Positions 10,771 to 22,648 of a DNA stretch of 64,000 bases are shown one piece after another (the first letter of the stretch is position 1; the number at the start of each line of letters is the position of its first letter). Below the pieces are notes generated by a model. That model was not told the origin of the DNA. It saw only the letters and a list, made by a program, of their open reading frames with translations, and did not search any database. The translations under genes and the position numbers were made by a program. The stretch covers positions 21,386,650 through 21,450,649 of the forward strand of contig CM067069.1 in assembly GCA_033980235.1 (NCBI GenBank), given 5' to 3'. Source of the DNA: Diadema setosum (lineage: Eukaryota > Echinodermata > Echinoidea > Diadematoida > Diadematidae).

Positions 10771-13556
10771 AGACATGTGGAAATGTACAGTACTTATCAC
10801 AGAAATGATCATCATTTTGGATATAAATTCATCTCAAAAGGTATTCTCAAATATTGCATCCCTCACAGCAATTGTTCTATGTAATTTTCAAATGTTCAGT
10901 ATCACTTACTCATTGTATTGTATTCCAGATATTTCTGTGCACATCCTGGACCTAATGAAAATTTGAGAACATTTTCATTCTGGTTGTTCTGTGTTTGCTA
11001 GTACAAATGACCTGCAGTTTAATTGGACATGGACAAATTAAAGTTTGGTATAGGGAACCCCTCAAAAAAAGAAAAGAAAAATGGCAGAAGTTATTTCACA
11101 GTAGTCTGAAAGAAAATATCACATGATATGTTGACAGACAGGAAATGTTATGACCAGAAACTGTATAAAAATTAATGATGAATCTAGATCACTTTTAAGA
11201 CTAAAATATTTCATACATCACATACACCTGTACACATGTGACTCCTCTTTCAAAATTGCAAGGCGATTGCAGCATGTGGTTTCAATCACACTTCCTCCTT
11301 CATTGTACCTGTATTGTAGTTCCTTTGGATTTTTTTTTCTTTTGTAAACAAGGCTGGAGCAAGTTTCAGTTCATTTTCCAAGTTCACATAATTTGGACTA
11401 TTACAGCATGTTGGTTTTTTAAGTAATTACAACAGGATACAGTTATTTGCACTGCTCTTACAATATGTCAATTACCTGAACAAGGCAGGAGAATCCTTTC
11501 ATTAAACACAATGTGTACATTTATTTTTACAGAGTAGAGCAAAAATAGACTGTTTACACAAGAAACAAAAGATATCATAACAATATGTAGATTGTTGTAT
11601 GATAGGGTTTCACAAACATGACGCAGTATTTAGTTGAAAGACTTTCTTGTTTCAAATGTTTAATTTGCACCTGATTGACAAATTTGCCTTCTTCAATACA
11701 AATAAGCACAGAATTTTGTTAATCAGTTGCAATAAAAACAACTCGATTTAAGAATTTCATTAATTTTGATAAATATACAGTCCCCACTGCATGCTGTGAG
11801 GATTAGAACCCAGCACTGGCATGGCTGTCAGGCGGAAGCTCAATGGTCCAGTGGATAAGATGCCTGTCCGGTGATAAGGAGATCATTGGTTCAAATCAAG
11901 CTCGAATATATGCCCGTAATTTTGCGTCATCGCTACTACTAAAACACTGATTAATTTGGTTCTCCTTTACATTGATGTCAGGCAATTTGTCAATCAGTTG
12001 TAGTAAAAACAACTGGATGCAAGAATTTCATTAATTTGGAAATTTTTACATTTTCATTGATGTGATACAGCACAATGAGTAGCTAGAATGCATGATTAAA
12101 TCCCAATTTACACCAATTGAGGTATGTGGTATGTCACAGTTGCAGGTAAAAGGACATTTCAGAGAGAATCATTTTACAAGCTGAAATAAACCAGAGAAGA
12201 GTAACAAACTGTATATCGATCGTGTACATCTTCCAGATAGAGAAGAAATGTGTTTAAAAGGAAAAGCACTGAATCAACTGGGCATTTATGCCCTGCCTAA
12301 TTTAGGACATACAAACTGGTATGTTTGTAAATTTGTATACTTCTTTTCTACCTCTTTACTTCCAAACATTGTGACAAAGATAAAAGTTCTGTTGGATGAT
12401 CGTATGTCAGTCAGTACACCCAGTGTCAAATGTTGTTTATCATTCAGTGATGTAAAGGTGAGGACTTTGTCTGCTTGGAATGTCTCCGACAGTGATCTCT
12501 CCAGTCCCTTTTTCCTGGTAGAGATAAGCTGGATGGATCTGTAATTTCCTGACATAATGGATATAAAGCAATATAAGAGTCTTTTCCATGCTTGTTTGAT
12601 GTCCAAGATAGATATAGGATATATTAGAAAACTATCATTTGTGACTATCATGTGAGATACAGTTAAAGAGACAGTCAAGTCATACTGAAGAAGATTAACA
12701 TATTTTGGGAGTTAATACTTACAAGTATGGTAGTAAAGCTCATGAAAAAGATGAAATTACAAAGAAAAGAATTGTTAAAGACATGTACATTGTACTTCAT
12801 TAAAGCAGTGTAATTGAAGGCAGTGTAATTGTTAGTTTGACAGAAGATTGCTCACCAGGTATTTTTCAACAATGTCAATAAAAACTGGAGCAGCAAAGTC
12901 CTTCTGTGCCATTGTATGCTACAATGTACAGTATAAATTCATGCATGACTTCCCACATACAGGGCTTGATGAACCGGGATTCCAACAAACTAATCTTTGT
13001 CAATAGAAAGCTTGCTCATCAAAAATGCCTAAAATCTACAAACTGGTGCTTAGTATTTCCTTTCCTTGCAGTTTTGTTTTGTTAGCTTCTTCTTTAGACC
13101 AAGTTACTCTCAAGATACATGGATTTCTCATTTCAGCAGTAATCATGCAAAGAATGGCATTTGATGTAGATCTGTATGGTATTTCTGTTCAATAAGTGGG
13201 AATCTTTTGGGTATCAGTCTGCAAGTGGTCTCTTCTGTACACACACACACAAATCAAATACATTGTACAGGTAAGGCAAAGATACGAAATATTGATGTCA
13301 GAGATCTTGACATTATATGTACAGTTTACTTGTTTGTCTTGGGGAAGTTGGGCCTTAAGGCAAAGAGATATGTATTTTTAAATAAGACAAAGAGATAAGA
13401 CAAGAGATGGCAGACAAAACAGTATTAAGTTATTGTTAACACCACGTCCAGATATAAAAATGTTAAAAGCTCTTGAATATATGGTATCTCTTGCTGGGCT
13501 GTAAATCTGATGAATATGTAAAAAAGTTGTAACTGAATGTGTTGTTGTTGTTGTTG
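10771..13556. other. Intron 1 segment, no gene apart from the SINE-like unit
   Basis: AT-rich intron. The 130-codon minus-strand open frame at 12286-12678 has no recognisable domain, no flanking splice context and AT-driven composition, so it is treated as chance. A flanking duplication of about 50 bases around 11722 and 11992 is described with the tRNA-like unit. Confidence 0.4.
11832..11905 (+). repeat. tRNA-like SINE head or decayed tRNA-derived sequence
   Basis: Box A TGGTCCAGTGG (11844-11854) and box B GGTTCAAATC (11888-11897) lie 44 bases apart, the tRNA spacing, in GGTCCAGTGGATAAGATGCC context as in tRNA genes for Arg/Asp-like isoacceptors. No complete cloverleaf with a matching acceptor stem is evident, so it is more likely a SINE head than a working tRNA gene. 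It is bracketed by a direct repeat (AATCAGTTG...AACAACT-GAT) at 11722-11769 and 11992-12039. Confidence 0.5.
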
Positions 13557-13945
13557 TTGAAGGGATGGTACAGTATTGGTAGAGATGAAAATTGGGCTTT
13601 AACTTTTTACGAGATACCAAGAAAACACTTATGAAATAGTACAGAGCATTCCATTTTATGAGGAATTCAAATTTTATTTGATGAAGATTGGGTTTGGGAT
13701 AGCTGAAACATCCAAAAACAAAGTAAAACAAAAAGATCGTAATAAAGTGTGGGTCCCACACTTTATTAGGATCACTCTGTTTTGGATATCTCAGCCATTT
13801 CAAAATCAATTTTCATCAAATAAACGTTGAAATCCTCATGGAATTACATGCTCTTTCATATTTCATAAGAGGTTTCTCACTATCTCGCCAAAAAATGATA
13901 AAAACCTGAAGTTAGGTCTCAACCGAAACTATGCAATCCCTTTAA
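13557..13945. mobile_element. Foldback MITE (GGGA-TGTACAGTA family), copy 2
   Basis: AAGGGATGGTACAGTATTGG opens it, and GCAATCCCTTTAA closes it. The centre is the perfect palindrome AAAGTGTGGGTCCCACACTTT. The long minus-strand open frame across it (to 13378) is a by-product of the repeat, because the same frame recurs in copies 3 and 5. Confidence 0.8.
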
Positions 13946-16900
13946 TGGGTTTGGTTGTTGTTGTTCTTTGTTTTTTTTTTTTAATCTCCTCATAACTGAG
14001 ACTGTGAGATTGTCAGAGATGAATTCTGTGGAGAAGTTATCCCTTGTATGAGCTTTGTCTGATCAGCAACTTATCCCAAAAGCACAATAAAGTGCTCAGA
14101 GTATTTGTATATCAGCAGACACTGTAAGGTAACTTGTTTGTAGTCTTTGGAGCAAGAAATACCCAAAGTTGAAGCATTGTGATGGTCTGTGTGCATTTGG
14201 GTCTTATCATCAAAGGAGGAAATACACATTGCAGTTTCTAAATACCAGTGTCCAGATCTCAAGCATTGTTCCAGCATGGACCGTTGTAGGTCCATGGTTC
14301 CAGTAAAAGTAATTCTCTGCTGATCGAAGCTTTTAGCTGACCAAATGAGTTCATAGACTTCGTGATTGGTGGCTTGTTTCTTTTTAAAGTAAATTCTCTG
14401 CTTCCCTGTTTACTACAGTGTGCTTCTGAAAAAAAAAAAAAAAAGCCTGCATGACATAGCAGTATCTCTTCCCACCTCCCTGATCTGAAGTAGACTTCTG
14501 GTGGTATTGTGTGTGTGTTTGTGTTTGTGTGTGTGTGTGTGTGTGTGTATGTGTGTCTGTGTCTGTGTCTGAACAAGGTTTTACAGCTACACTGTAGTTA
14601 AAAATATTTTATACACAATGCTTCAGAGCAAAATACCTGTGATTGAATTTGAATCTAACTTGCCTGCTCTTTTCGGGTAACAAGTTACTTTTTTAAAGTC
14701 ACCATTTTACCAAGCCATTCAAGCCATTCTTGCAAGAATATTTTTTTTTTTTTTTTCAAAGCTGCAAGCAACAAAAGTGCCAATGGGGTTCCTAGTCCCA
14801 TGCCTTTTCAAGACTTTACATTTGATTATAAAGATTGCTAGATCTGTAGGATATCATCTTGGTGAAAATATCCAAAAAGCTACATGTTTGTATTACTGTT
14901 CTTTCAAATCTTTCTTTTCTCTTCTTTCTTCTGTAGCTATTCACTTTTCCATCAACTAATAACTTCTTAAAGAATGGAGATTTCTTTTTTCAGGCTATTA
15001 CCACGGCAAGGAAAGCAATAATCACGGCAAGGAAAGCAATAATCACTATCCAAAGCTAGATCTGGGGCATTACTGAAGATTCCACGTGATATTGACTAAC
15101 TAAACTGGAGATTTGCATTAATCTTTGTTTTATTGTTAGAAAGATATTACTGTGTAACATACAAATGAACATAACGTGCAGTAGGAATGCAAGTACCCGG
15201 GTATCAGAATTAATATTAGTAGAGATAGCAATGGCAATACGGTATTGTTTCCTCTTTACTTTGCTTTTAAAGGGATGGTACAGTATTGGTGGAAATGAGA
15301 ATTGGGCTTTTAACTTTTTGCGAGATACCAAGAATTTATAGCACAGAGTATACCATTTTAAGAGGAATTCAAAGTTTATTTGATGGAAATCGGGTTTGGA
15401 ATGACAGAAACATCCCAAAACAAGGTAAAACAAAGCGATCGTTATTAGAATGGCTCTTTTTTGGATATCTCAGCCATTTCAAAACAAATTTTCATCAAAT
15501 AAACGTTGAATTCCTCATACAATTACATGCTCTTTCATATTTCATAAGAGGTTTCTCATTGGCTCACCAAAAAATGTTAGAAAACTGAAATTAGGTCTCA
15601 ACCATAACTATACGATCCTATTCAAGGGAAAAAATCTTGACTGTCAATTAATGACCTCATATTAGGACTTCAAGGTTGATTTGGGTCGTTAAAAAGATCA
15701 AAAATTGTTAATTGCTACTGACAAAGCAGCTGTTGCCTCCTACTTCCGGTGACCAGCTACGTAGAACCACCCACGACTGCTTTAATCATCATGCGTGATG
15801 CTTGGCATCACAACAAAAATTCACATGTTCTTTCAATAGCTGTATATCAACAGAATGTAGACAGTGTTGAAGTAAAAGATAAAGGAAGGATGAAAGTACA
15901 TCTGTTCGTTCAAATTGGATTGACTGGGTACCATGTATAATGTACATGTACTGTAGGTTAGAAACTTCATATGTATTCCTCAAGCAGCAGACAGATGCAA
16001 TACATGTATGTTCTTTCCCAAAGCTTTGCATTTCACAGTCAACTGTTATTGACTTGAAGTACACAATTGTAGACAAACTACTTGGAATCATGTTTCTTCA
16101 CACAATAGAACACTTACAGACCATGATGTAAATCAGAGCTGTCTGGTATGAAGAGAATATTGTTTGAATATATTGTGTAGAATGCACAGTCATTACTTCA
16201 GTTCAGATCATAGAAGTATCGCAATGCATAGAGTGCCAAAAGGAAACAGCTGAGTACATACACGTGTACGTGTAGTGTAAAGTGTGCTGTGTGTGATGCA
16301 CAGACAATGCAATAAGCCAAGAAGTCAGATTACAAGGAAGCAGTTTGTCAGAGATGCCTCCTGCTGATGATATATGTACATAGCTCTTTAATATGGATGT
16401 GGATAACATACAATGTACACCGTATATCGATACATACTGTGCATGGGTTTATCCAAGGTGGGTACATGTTGTCATCAAATCTTCACAGAGCCTGCCAAGA
16501 GAAAACACTTCCTGTGGGCTGCGATTGTTCTTCCTTTCCCTTCATAATTATTCTCTACCCCTTTCATAATCCTCCGCCCCTTCATAATCTCTACCCCCCC
16601 CCCCCCCCCTCCAGAGCTTGGCTGCACTGAAGGTGTTTCCTCATGATTTCTCAGTTCCCTCTTCACCCACCAGCTTACCTGAATCCTGGAAATTCTGTAA
16701 GACATTTTTCACTTTTATTCTTCATTTCCTGCTTACACATTTATTGTTTTTCTGGTGATTTATACAAAATAAACATTCATCTTGTCAAGAATTTGTCATC
16801 AATCTCACCCACTACAAGTTGTTGACTTCATTGAACGCCCTTCTTACTTCGTAGCACATCAAATGTACTCCCACAGTACATTGTATGTTGTATGTATCAG

Positions 16901-17288
16901 ACGTGCACAAGTTTTGAGGTACAACCTTGTATTTCAACATTGCAAAACTTGAATTACTGGTTTCACTGTATTATTGGGTATTACATAGCAAAATAAATGG
17001 TAAATAATATTTACCTTATGCTTGGATGTAATTTTTAAAGGAATACACAATACATTTGTCAGCTTGCACACATATGCATATTCAGCATCTTTTGGTGTTT
17101 TGCATACATATTGTAATTGAAGAGTGATATGTTAGTCTCTTTAAAGCAAATTGATATATTGTTTAATTTTTTGAGGATGAGGATAAACTTGTGATTGCTT
17201 GTGTGAAATTTGAATGAAAAAGTAAAGGTACTGTAATTTATATCCCAATCTGAAAATTTGTAACATTGCAAAGAATGCAAAAACTATA
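13946..17288. other. Intron 1 segment: simple repeats, one MITE copy
   Basis: Apart from the MITE at 15267-15626, it contains a (GT)n tract at 14505-14570, poly-A and poly-T runs, an imperfect direct repeat CACGGCAAGGAAAGCAATAA twice at 15001-15045, a C-run at about 16597-16609 and no exon-like sequence. Confidence 0.4.
15267..15626. mobile_element. Foldback MITE (GGGA-TGTACAGTA family), copy 3
   Basis: TTAAAGGGATGGTACAGTAT begins the left arm. The central palindrome seen in copies 2 and 5 is lost, leaving GATCGTTATTAG. The right end (ACGATCCTATTCAA) is decayed, so this copy is older or damaged. Confidence 0.75.
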
Positions 17289-17752
17289 GGCTGCGTTTAT
17301 CTAAAAATTTTCTGAGGCAGAATCACAATCCTAAATGCGTTTGAGGCATTTTCAGGGGTTAGATAAATGCAAACCATGTTTTCAAACGCATTTTTGAAAC
17401 ACCATTTTGAAGCGCCTTTCGAAGGGCGTTTTGAAACATGTTGGAGACCACGATCACCATTCTGTGAAACGCGTTTATATCTCAAGGTCAAATCCCAGCT
17501 GTTTCCGGTTGTGCTCTCTACCCATTATTTGTGTGTAACTGATGAGGCATGTTTGGTGGTATGCAGTTGACCTTCACTTCCCGGGTCAAATGGCGCAAAG
17601 CAGCTGCGCAGTGACACCACTCGCATCACGATTGTGTGATGGTTAGATAAACGCGGCACCCCAAGAATCGCTTTTCAAATCACGTTTGCAAACACCGTTT
17701 CAAACGTGTTTGGAAAACATGATTCTCTCTCTCAAGTTAGATAAACGCAGCC
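17289..17752. mobile_element. MITE with GGCTGCGTTTATCTAA ends (464 bp)
   Basis: GGCTGCGTTTATCTA at the left is mirrored by TAGATAAACGCAGCC at the right. The internal arms have AACGCATTTTTGAAAC and GTTTCAAACGTGTTT-type inverted blocks, and a third GTTAGATAAACGCGGC occurs at 17642. A degraded relative may be present at 29640-29960 (shared GGTCAAA-GCGCAA-G-AGCTGCG). No coding sequence. Confidence 0.72.
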
Positions 17753-19144
17753 TTAGATCCAGGGGAAAGTTGAGGCTTGAAATGCATTATTGTGGACTTC
17801 TTTGTCTATATATTCAGCATAATTTATGCACCAGATAAGATGCATTTGTATAGCCGGTATACTCCAGACATAACATCTTTTGGTGAAGAATGAGAGGAGC
17901 ATTGTACAGAAAGCAACATACTGTACATTGTATAGAATGCCTGCATATACATTGTACACTGAGGTAATTGCCAATAACATGACTTTTGGAAAAAACATTT
18001 ACATTGTTCAAATATTTTTTGGTGACATACATTTATGTACAAGTAAAATATATATTCTACTGGAAAACAGAAATCAAACATTAACATTGCATGGTCAAAA
18101 ATCTCAGAGAAAATTATGATAGGGTAGTAGCAGTATGTACAGTATCACTCTGGTATAAGGTCAAGGAAACACTTTTAAACAAGAATTTATAATACAATGT
18201 ACATTGTATAGGATGTGACAAGCATCGGCTCAAAGAAATACTTTGTCTCTTCTGTTCCCGAAACCAATAATCTTTATCGGATAAGACTCTAAATGCATTA
18301 CCATGATAAATACATCTGTCAGATATAAACAGTCCATCAGTGAAAAAAAAAGTATAGTTTGGTAAATGCAAATTTGGTTGAAGAGAAGGCTTGGTCTGAA
18401 AAGTTGGGGTATTAAACAGTTTGACATGTGTGTTGTGTGTTGTATGAACAAGTCAAGACAACATCATAATGACACAAATGAAAGTATGCCAGAGAATGTA
18501 AAGCCTGATGAAGTTTAATTGGGCTGGCTACACGCACCTCACATCTTTGTCAATAGGCTGTCAGCAGTTTGGTTACTGTTTTATTTTGTTTGTGTGTGTT
18601 TTTTTAAAGCGAATTGCTCTTGCCTTTTCTTCCCTCTTTGATTACATCAAGTTCATTTAATGTGGCATTTGTTTTCTAAACAGAGACAAGTGAGCCAGTT
18701 ACTTTCCTTGATGAACCAGAGTGATAAAATTCCCATCAGATTCTCGCTTACTTTGTGTCTTGTGATGACGAGGATGTCGCTCATTACAGCCAGAAAGCCA
18801 GGGAAGAGTTGTCTTGTGCCAGCCCTTATGTTCACAACAAATACAAGAACCTGCACATGTAGCTGATGAAAACATTCAATTCACATCATGTTTGCCCAAC
18901 AATTGTGTAACTGTAGGCAAAGAGGTGTCGTGGTAATACATGATGTGTGTGTGGTTACACCCTTTTCTCATATCCTTGTCAGATTGAGAAAGCTGAAAGA
19001 AAAACACTTTTGATGGGACTTTACCTTGCATTCTGGCTGAGCAATGGTTGTAGTGTTTTGATGGAACTGAAAAAAAAATGCATGAAGTATACAACAAGAG
19101 AATACAATGTAGATTCCCTTGTATGCTCAGAGCAGAGTGTGTTT

Positions 19145-19690
19145 AGGGCTTTTTACACTTGTGTTTCTTAACCCTGGACTTTCTCTGACCCAGGACTATC
19201 GTTAGTCCCGTACCAATTTTTTCAGCTTTTTACACTCGCCAATTAGTCCCGTACTATCTCTTGTCCGGGGCTAAGGAGAAAACTGACCTTTTTACACTTG
19301 TATTTCTTAGCCCAGGACTTTCCAAACCACATGAATATTCATAATTACGCTGTGTACTGTACACGTACACGCACGCACCGGCAGCACTTGATTACCTCGT
19401 TTCTGATTGGTCATTGAGGGTCGGACTTCGTCTCCGTCGCTTAGCCAAGGATTATTTTTTCGTTCTGTTTACACTCACTTGCTTGGCACCGCAATTACGG
19501 TGCTAACCCCTGCTATTTTGCAGGGCCAGATACTACCGTACTATCGGTGGGGCTAGCCCACTTTGGCAAAAACGAGTGTAAACAGAAAGTGGGCTAAGGA
19601 TAGTCCCGTACCAACGGTGGGGCTAAGGCCCCCCCTTAGCCCCACCGTTGGTCCGGGGCTAAGCAAAATTTTACAAATGTAAAAAGCCCT
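19145..19690. mobile_element. MITE with AGGGCTTTTTACA ends (546 bp)
   Basis: AGGGCTTTTTACACTTGT at the left is mirrored by ACAAATGTAAAAAGCCCT at the right. The interior repeats TTTACACT-GTATTTCTTAGCCC and GTCCCGTAC-A, so the arms are built of sub-repeats; GGCCCCCCCTTAGCCCCACC forms an inner palindrome. It has more CpG than the intron around it. Confidence 0.75.
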
Positions 19691-20158
19691 TAGAAGTGCA
19701 TCCCGTTATCTATCAAATGTCAAATGTCTATCAAATCAAGTGTTGCCTGTTTGAGGCAAAGAAGTAGCATTGGTTGAAGCAGCATCATTTTGCCGCAGAT
19801 CATGTTCATATGGATGGTGACAATTGGCAATTATCACTGACCACAGAGCATAAAGCCAGTGAAGCTGTATGTAATGACATTAGTGGTTTTTTTAAGCAGA
19901 TGCACACTCCTCTGACTCACAAAGTGAGAGACAGTGTAAGGTCTTTTTCTCATTTCATGCCACTTTACCTTTTCATACCCAAGCAAAAACAAACAAACAT
20001 GCTATATTGCACTTCCAAAGTATCTCTGAAGATAGGCACAGATTTACAGAACTTTTGTAACATGCTGATAGTACTTTAGATTCTGTTTCTATGTTATATT
20101 TACAAACAATTCTGCTTCACCGGAGCATCACATGGGATAATGGTATAAAACATTACAA

Positions 20159-20622
20159 TTGCAATACAAACAAAAAGACCATACTGTTTCCAGAAGATAG
20201 TGAACATCAGTTCTGTTTTCCCTTCCCGAGAGTAACTAATCTTTGTGAGCAGTTTTGAACCTTCAAAAAATCTTGTTTGTTGTCACAATTCCAAAAACCA
20301 TTTCAAACTGTGTTTTATACTAGAATTACAAGGTGTTCAAACAGAGAAATGAAAGAAAAAATAAATAAGATTGAATGTGATTTCACTTAATTGCAATACA
20401 AACAAAAAGACCATACTGTTTCCAGGAGATAGTGAACATCAGTTCTGTTTTCCCTTCCCGAGAGTAACTAATCTTTGTGAGCAGTTTTGAACCTTCAAAA
20501 AATCTTGTTTGTTGTCACAATTCCAAAAACCATTTCAAACTGTGTTTTATACTAGAATTACAAGGTGTTCAAACAGAGAAATGAAAGAAAAAATAAATAA
20601 GATTGAATGTGATTTCACTTTT
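20159..20622 (+). repeat. Recent tandem duplication, 2 x 232 bp
   Basis: The unit starting TTGCAATACAAACAAAAAG at 20159 is repeated from 20391. By eye, the copies differ only near the CCAGAAGATAG/CCAGGAGATAG site. The near-identity points to a young duplication or, alternatively, an assembly duplication. Confidence 0.85.
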
Positions 20623-20640
20623 TTAGCATAATGAAGGAGC

Positions 20641-20956
20641 ACTTGACTAACCGCTTTCAGAAAGCGGGGGAGTAATTACTACCCTTAACATATATGTCAG
20701 TATCAAGTTGATGGAGTGTGAAATTTTCATAAAAAATTAATTTTTGTAGAATTCCCTGTATATTTCTTATTGTCCACACATGATGTCATGAACTCTAGTA
20801 GTCTCCTCATCCAGTGGTTCCAACACCAAAACTTTATAAATTCATAACTTTTGCATCGATTGTTTTGATTTTCTTCAAGCTTTCACTGTTGTGTTCTACT
20901 AATGTTGCTGCTTTCACTCAATCCACATTTCTCTTTTGGGTTTTAGTTTCCTTTAA
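20641..20956. repeat. Partial copy of the 5133-5698 MITE family
   Basis: This segment shares CCGCTTTCAGAAAGCGG-type sequence, TAGTAGTCTCCTCATCCA, CCAACACCAAAACTTTA and ACTCAATCCACATT with the right half of the element at 5133-5698, and ends TTTCCTTTAA. The left arm is missing. Confidence 0.7.
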
Positions 20957-20968
20957 ATATCTTTAGTG

Positions 20969-21449
20969 ATTGTTGCCATTTGTTTGGGGGGGGGGGGTTC
21001 TCCCTTGGGGGTAGCCTTTAAACAACGTATAGCGCGTTTACCCCACAAACCTGTTGGCCGGCGAGCGGAGCGAGCCGCCTTTATCCACTCGTTCAGGGAT
21101 GTGTACTTTTGTCGTTGTTGTTGCTTTATATTCTTTGACAAATTTGCGTACAAATTTGACGCAGAAAATACACACGGCACCAAGGCAAGCCTCGTTAAAT
21201 TCTACTTAATATTAACGAGGCTTGCCTTGGTGCCGTGTGTATTTTCTGCGTCAAATTTGTACGCAAATTTGTCAAAGAATATAAAGCAACAACAACAACA
21301 AAAGTACACATCCCTGAACGAGTGGATAAAGGTGGCTCGCTCCACTCACCGGCCAACAGGTTTGTGGGGTAAACGCGCTATACGGGGGCACGCAGAGCGA
21401 GTCGCCTTGTTTAAAGGCTACCTTGGGGGAGGAGGGTTGTTGCTATTGT
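20969..21449. mobile_element. Long foldback element (about 480 bp, 230-bp arms)
   Basis: The left arm (TAGCCTTTAAACAA, GCGCGTTTACCCCACAAACC, GAGCGGAGCGAGCC, ACACACGGCACCAAGGC) is mirrored nearly perfectly by the right arm, around a short AT-rich spacer near 21200-21212. The open frames on both strands across it are palindrome by-products. The outer ends carry a G run on the left and GGGGGAGGAGGG on the right. Confidence 0.78.
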
Positions 21450-22013
21450 GATATCAGATACCTGCAGTGTGTGTTTTGCTCTCTCTTCTCATAGGAGGGT
21501 AGAGTTTGGAGGAGTTTCTCGAACAGTGAAGAATCACTTTCATGCCATATGTTTCAAAGGTCATGTTCAGCAGGAGGCTCTTAATACAGTACTTTCCCTT
21601 GAAGTCGACTGTCAACACAAAATCTGGGCCAAAGTCTCCCATGCATGCTGAGAGAGTGGGTATGGACTGGATCCTCGCTCAATGCACTTAGGGCTTGCTG
21701 GTTTCACTTGACTGTCTTTGAACCATTTGTCTTGTTTCCAGGAGGTAGAGTCATTTCAGATCTTATTGAGGGAGAGTGCTTTGATACTCAGCCTTGATAC
21801 GATAACCAGGACTGGTCGCCTGAGTGTCTCAGGCTTAGGCCTTTTCACATTGCCAATGAAGTCTCCTCATCATTTTGATGAAAGTTGCCAAGCCACTCTA
21901 CCAAAACCACCAGAAAATTTATGAAAAAAAAGGGTTAAAAGAAGATCTCTTAAATTAGCATTTACAGGTTTAAATACTGGCCAGGCTATTGTTACATCAT
22001 AATCATAGTTGCA

Positions 22014-22262
22014 GTACTGTATAAGCTATTGTTTTGTTTGTTTGTTTGTTTTTTTGAGGGTTTAATTTTCTCCCATTTCATGAATCACAGTTGGATCGCA
22101 ATTTTAACAGCACGCGAAAAAATGTTGCCGTGCTCTAGGGTAATAGTGCATTTAAGATAGTGTCATTGTTAATTCTCGAAAACAACATCTCATCAAAAAT
22201 GTCTGTGACCCCCTCATTTGCAAAAATATCTGTATGCAAAAATAACAGCTTAGTAGCAGACT
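22014..22262. repeat. TACTGTA-ended element, copy 1 (diverged)
   Basis: It shares GGGTTTAATTTTC, ATCACAGTTGGATC-GAATTT-AAC, and ATGTCTGTGACC blocks with the copy at 59636-59865. The ends (TACTGTATAAGC...) are decayed at the right, and an extra (GTTT)n interrupts the left arm. Confidence 0.6.
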
Positions 22263-22648
22263 GTGAAATAAACTTGATGTTAACTTTTCCTATGGTGTAA
22301 AAAAAAAAGAAGAAGCATGCAACAACTTTTCCTATAATTTGCATAAATAGGCCTAGATAGGGTTTGCTTGTATTGTTTACACTGAATTGCTCATTTCTTA
22401 ATCACATTGAAAATGCATTTGCAACCACTCCCATGTTGCAAGAAAAAGAAGAAAAGATAATATGGCTCCAAGCAGAGTGCTTAAAAATCACCAAACTGAG
22501 CATGCTTTCACACACAGTGTGCCAGCTAAATTATGAATGAGTTTTCCAGACAATGAAGATGACCTGAATTTTTGATTTTCAATGCAGATTGCAAGAGTTA
22601 GCAATTTTTTAATTTTTTATTCTATCTACAATGTAGTTTTCATACCAG

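Noticed and set aside
11832..11905. Functional tRNA gene
   Set aside because: Boxes A and B are present, but no matching acceptor stem or clean anticodon arm was found.
12286..12678. 130-codon minus-strand frame in intron 1
   Set aside because: No domain, no splice context and no second support; length is within chance for AT-rich DNA of this extent.
13378..13809. 143-codon minus-strand frame
   Set aside because: The same frame recurs in the MITE copies at 15267 and 44471 and ends in low-complexity (TTG)n; it is a repeat by-product.
20966..21451. 161-codon + strand frame
   Set aside because: It runs through a long palindrome; the second half is the reverse complement of the first.
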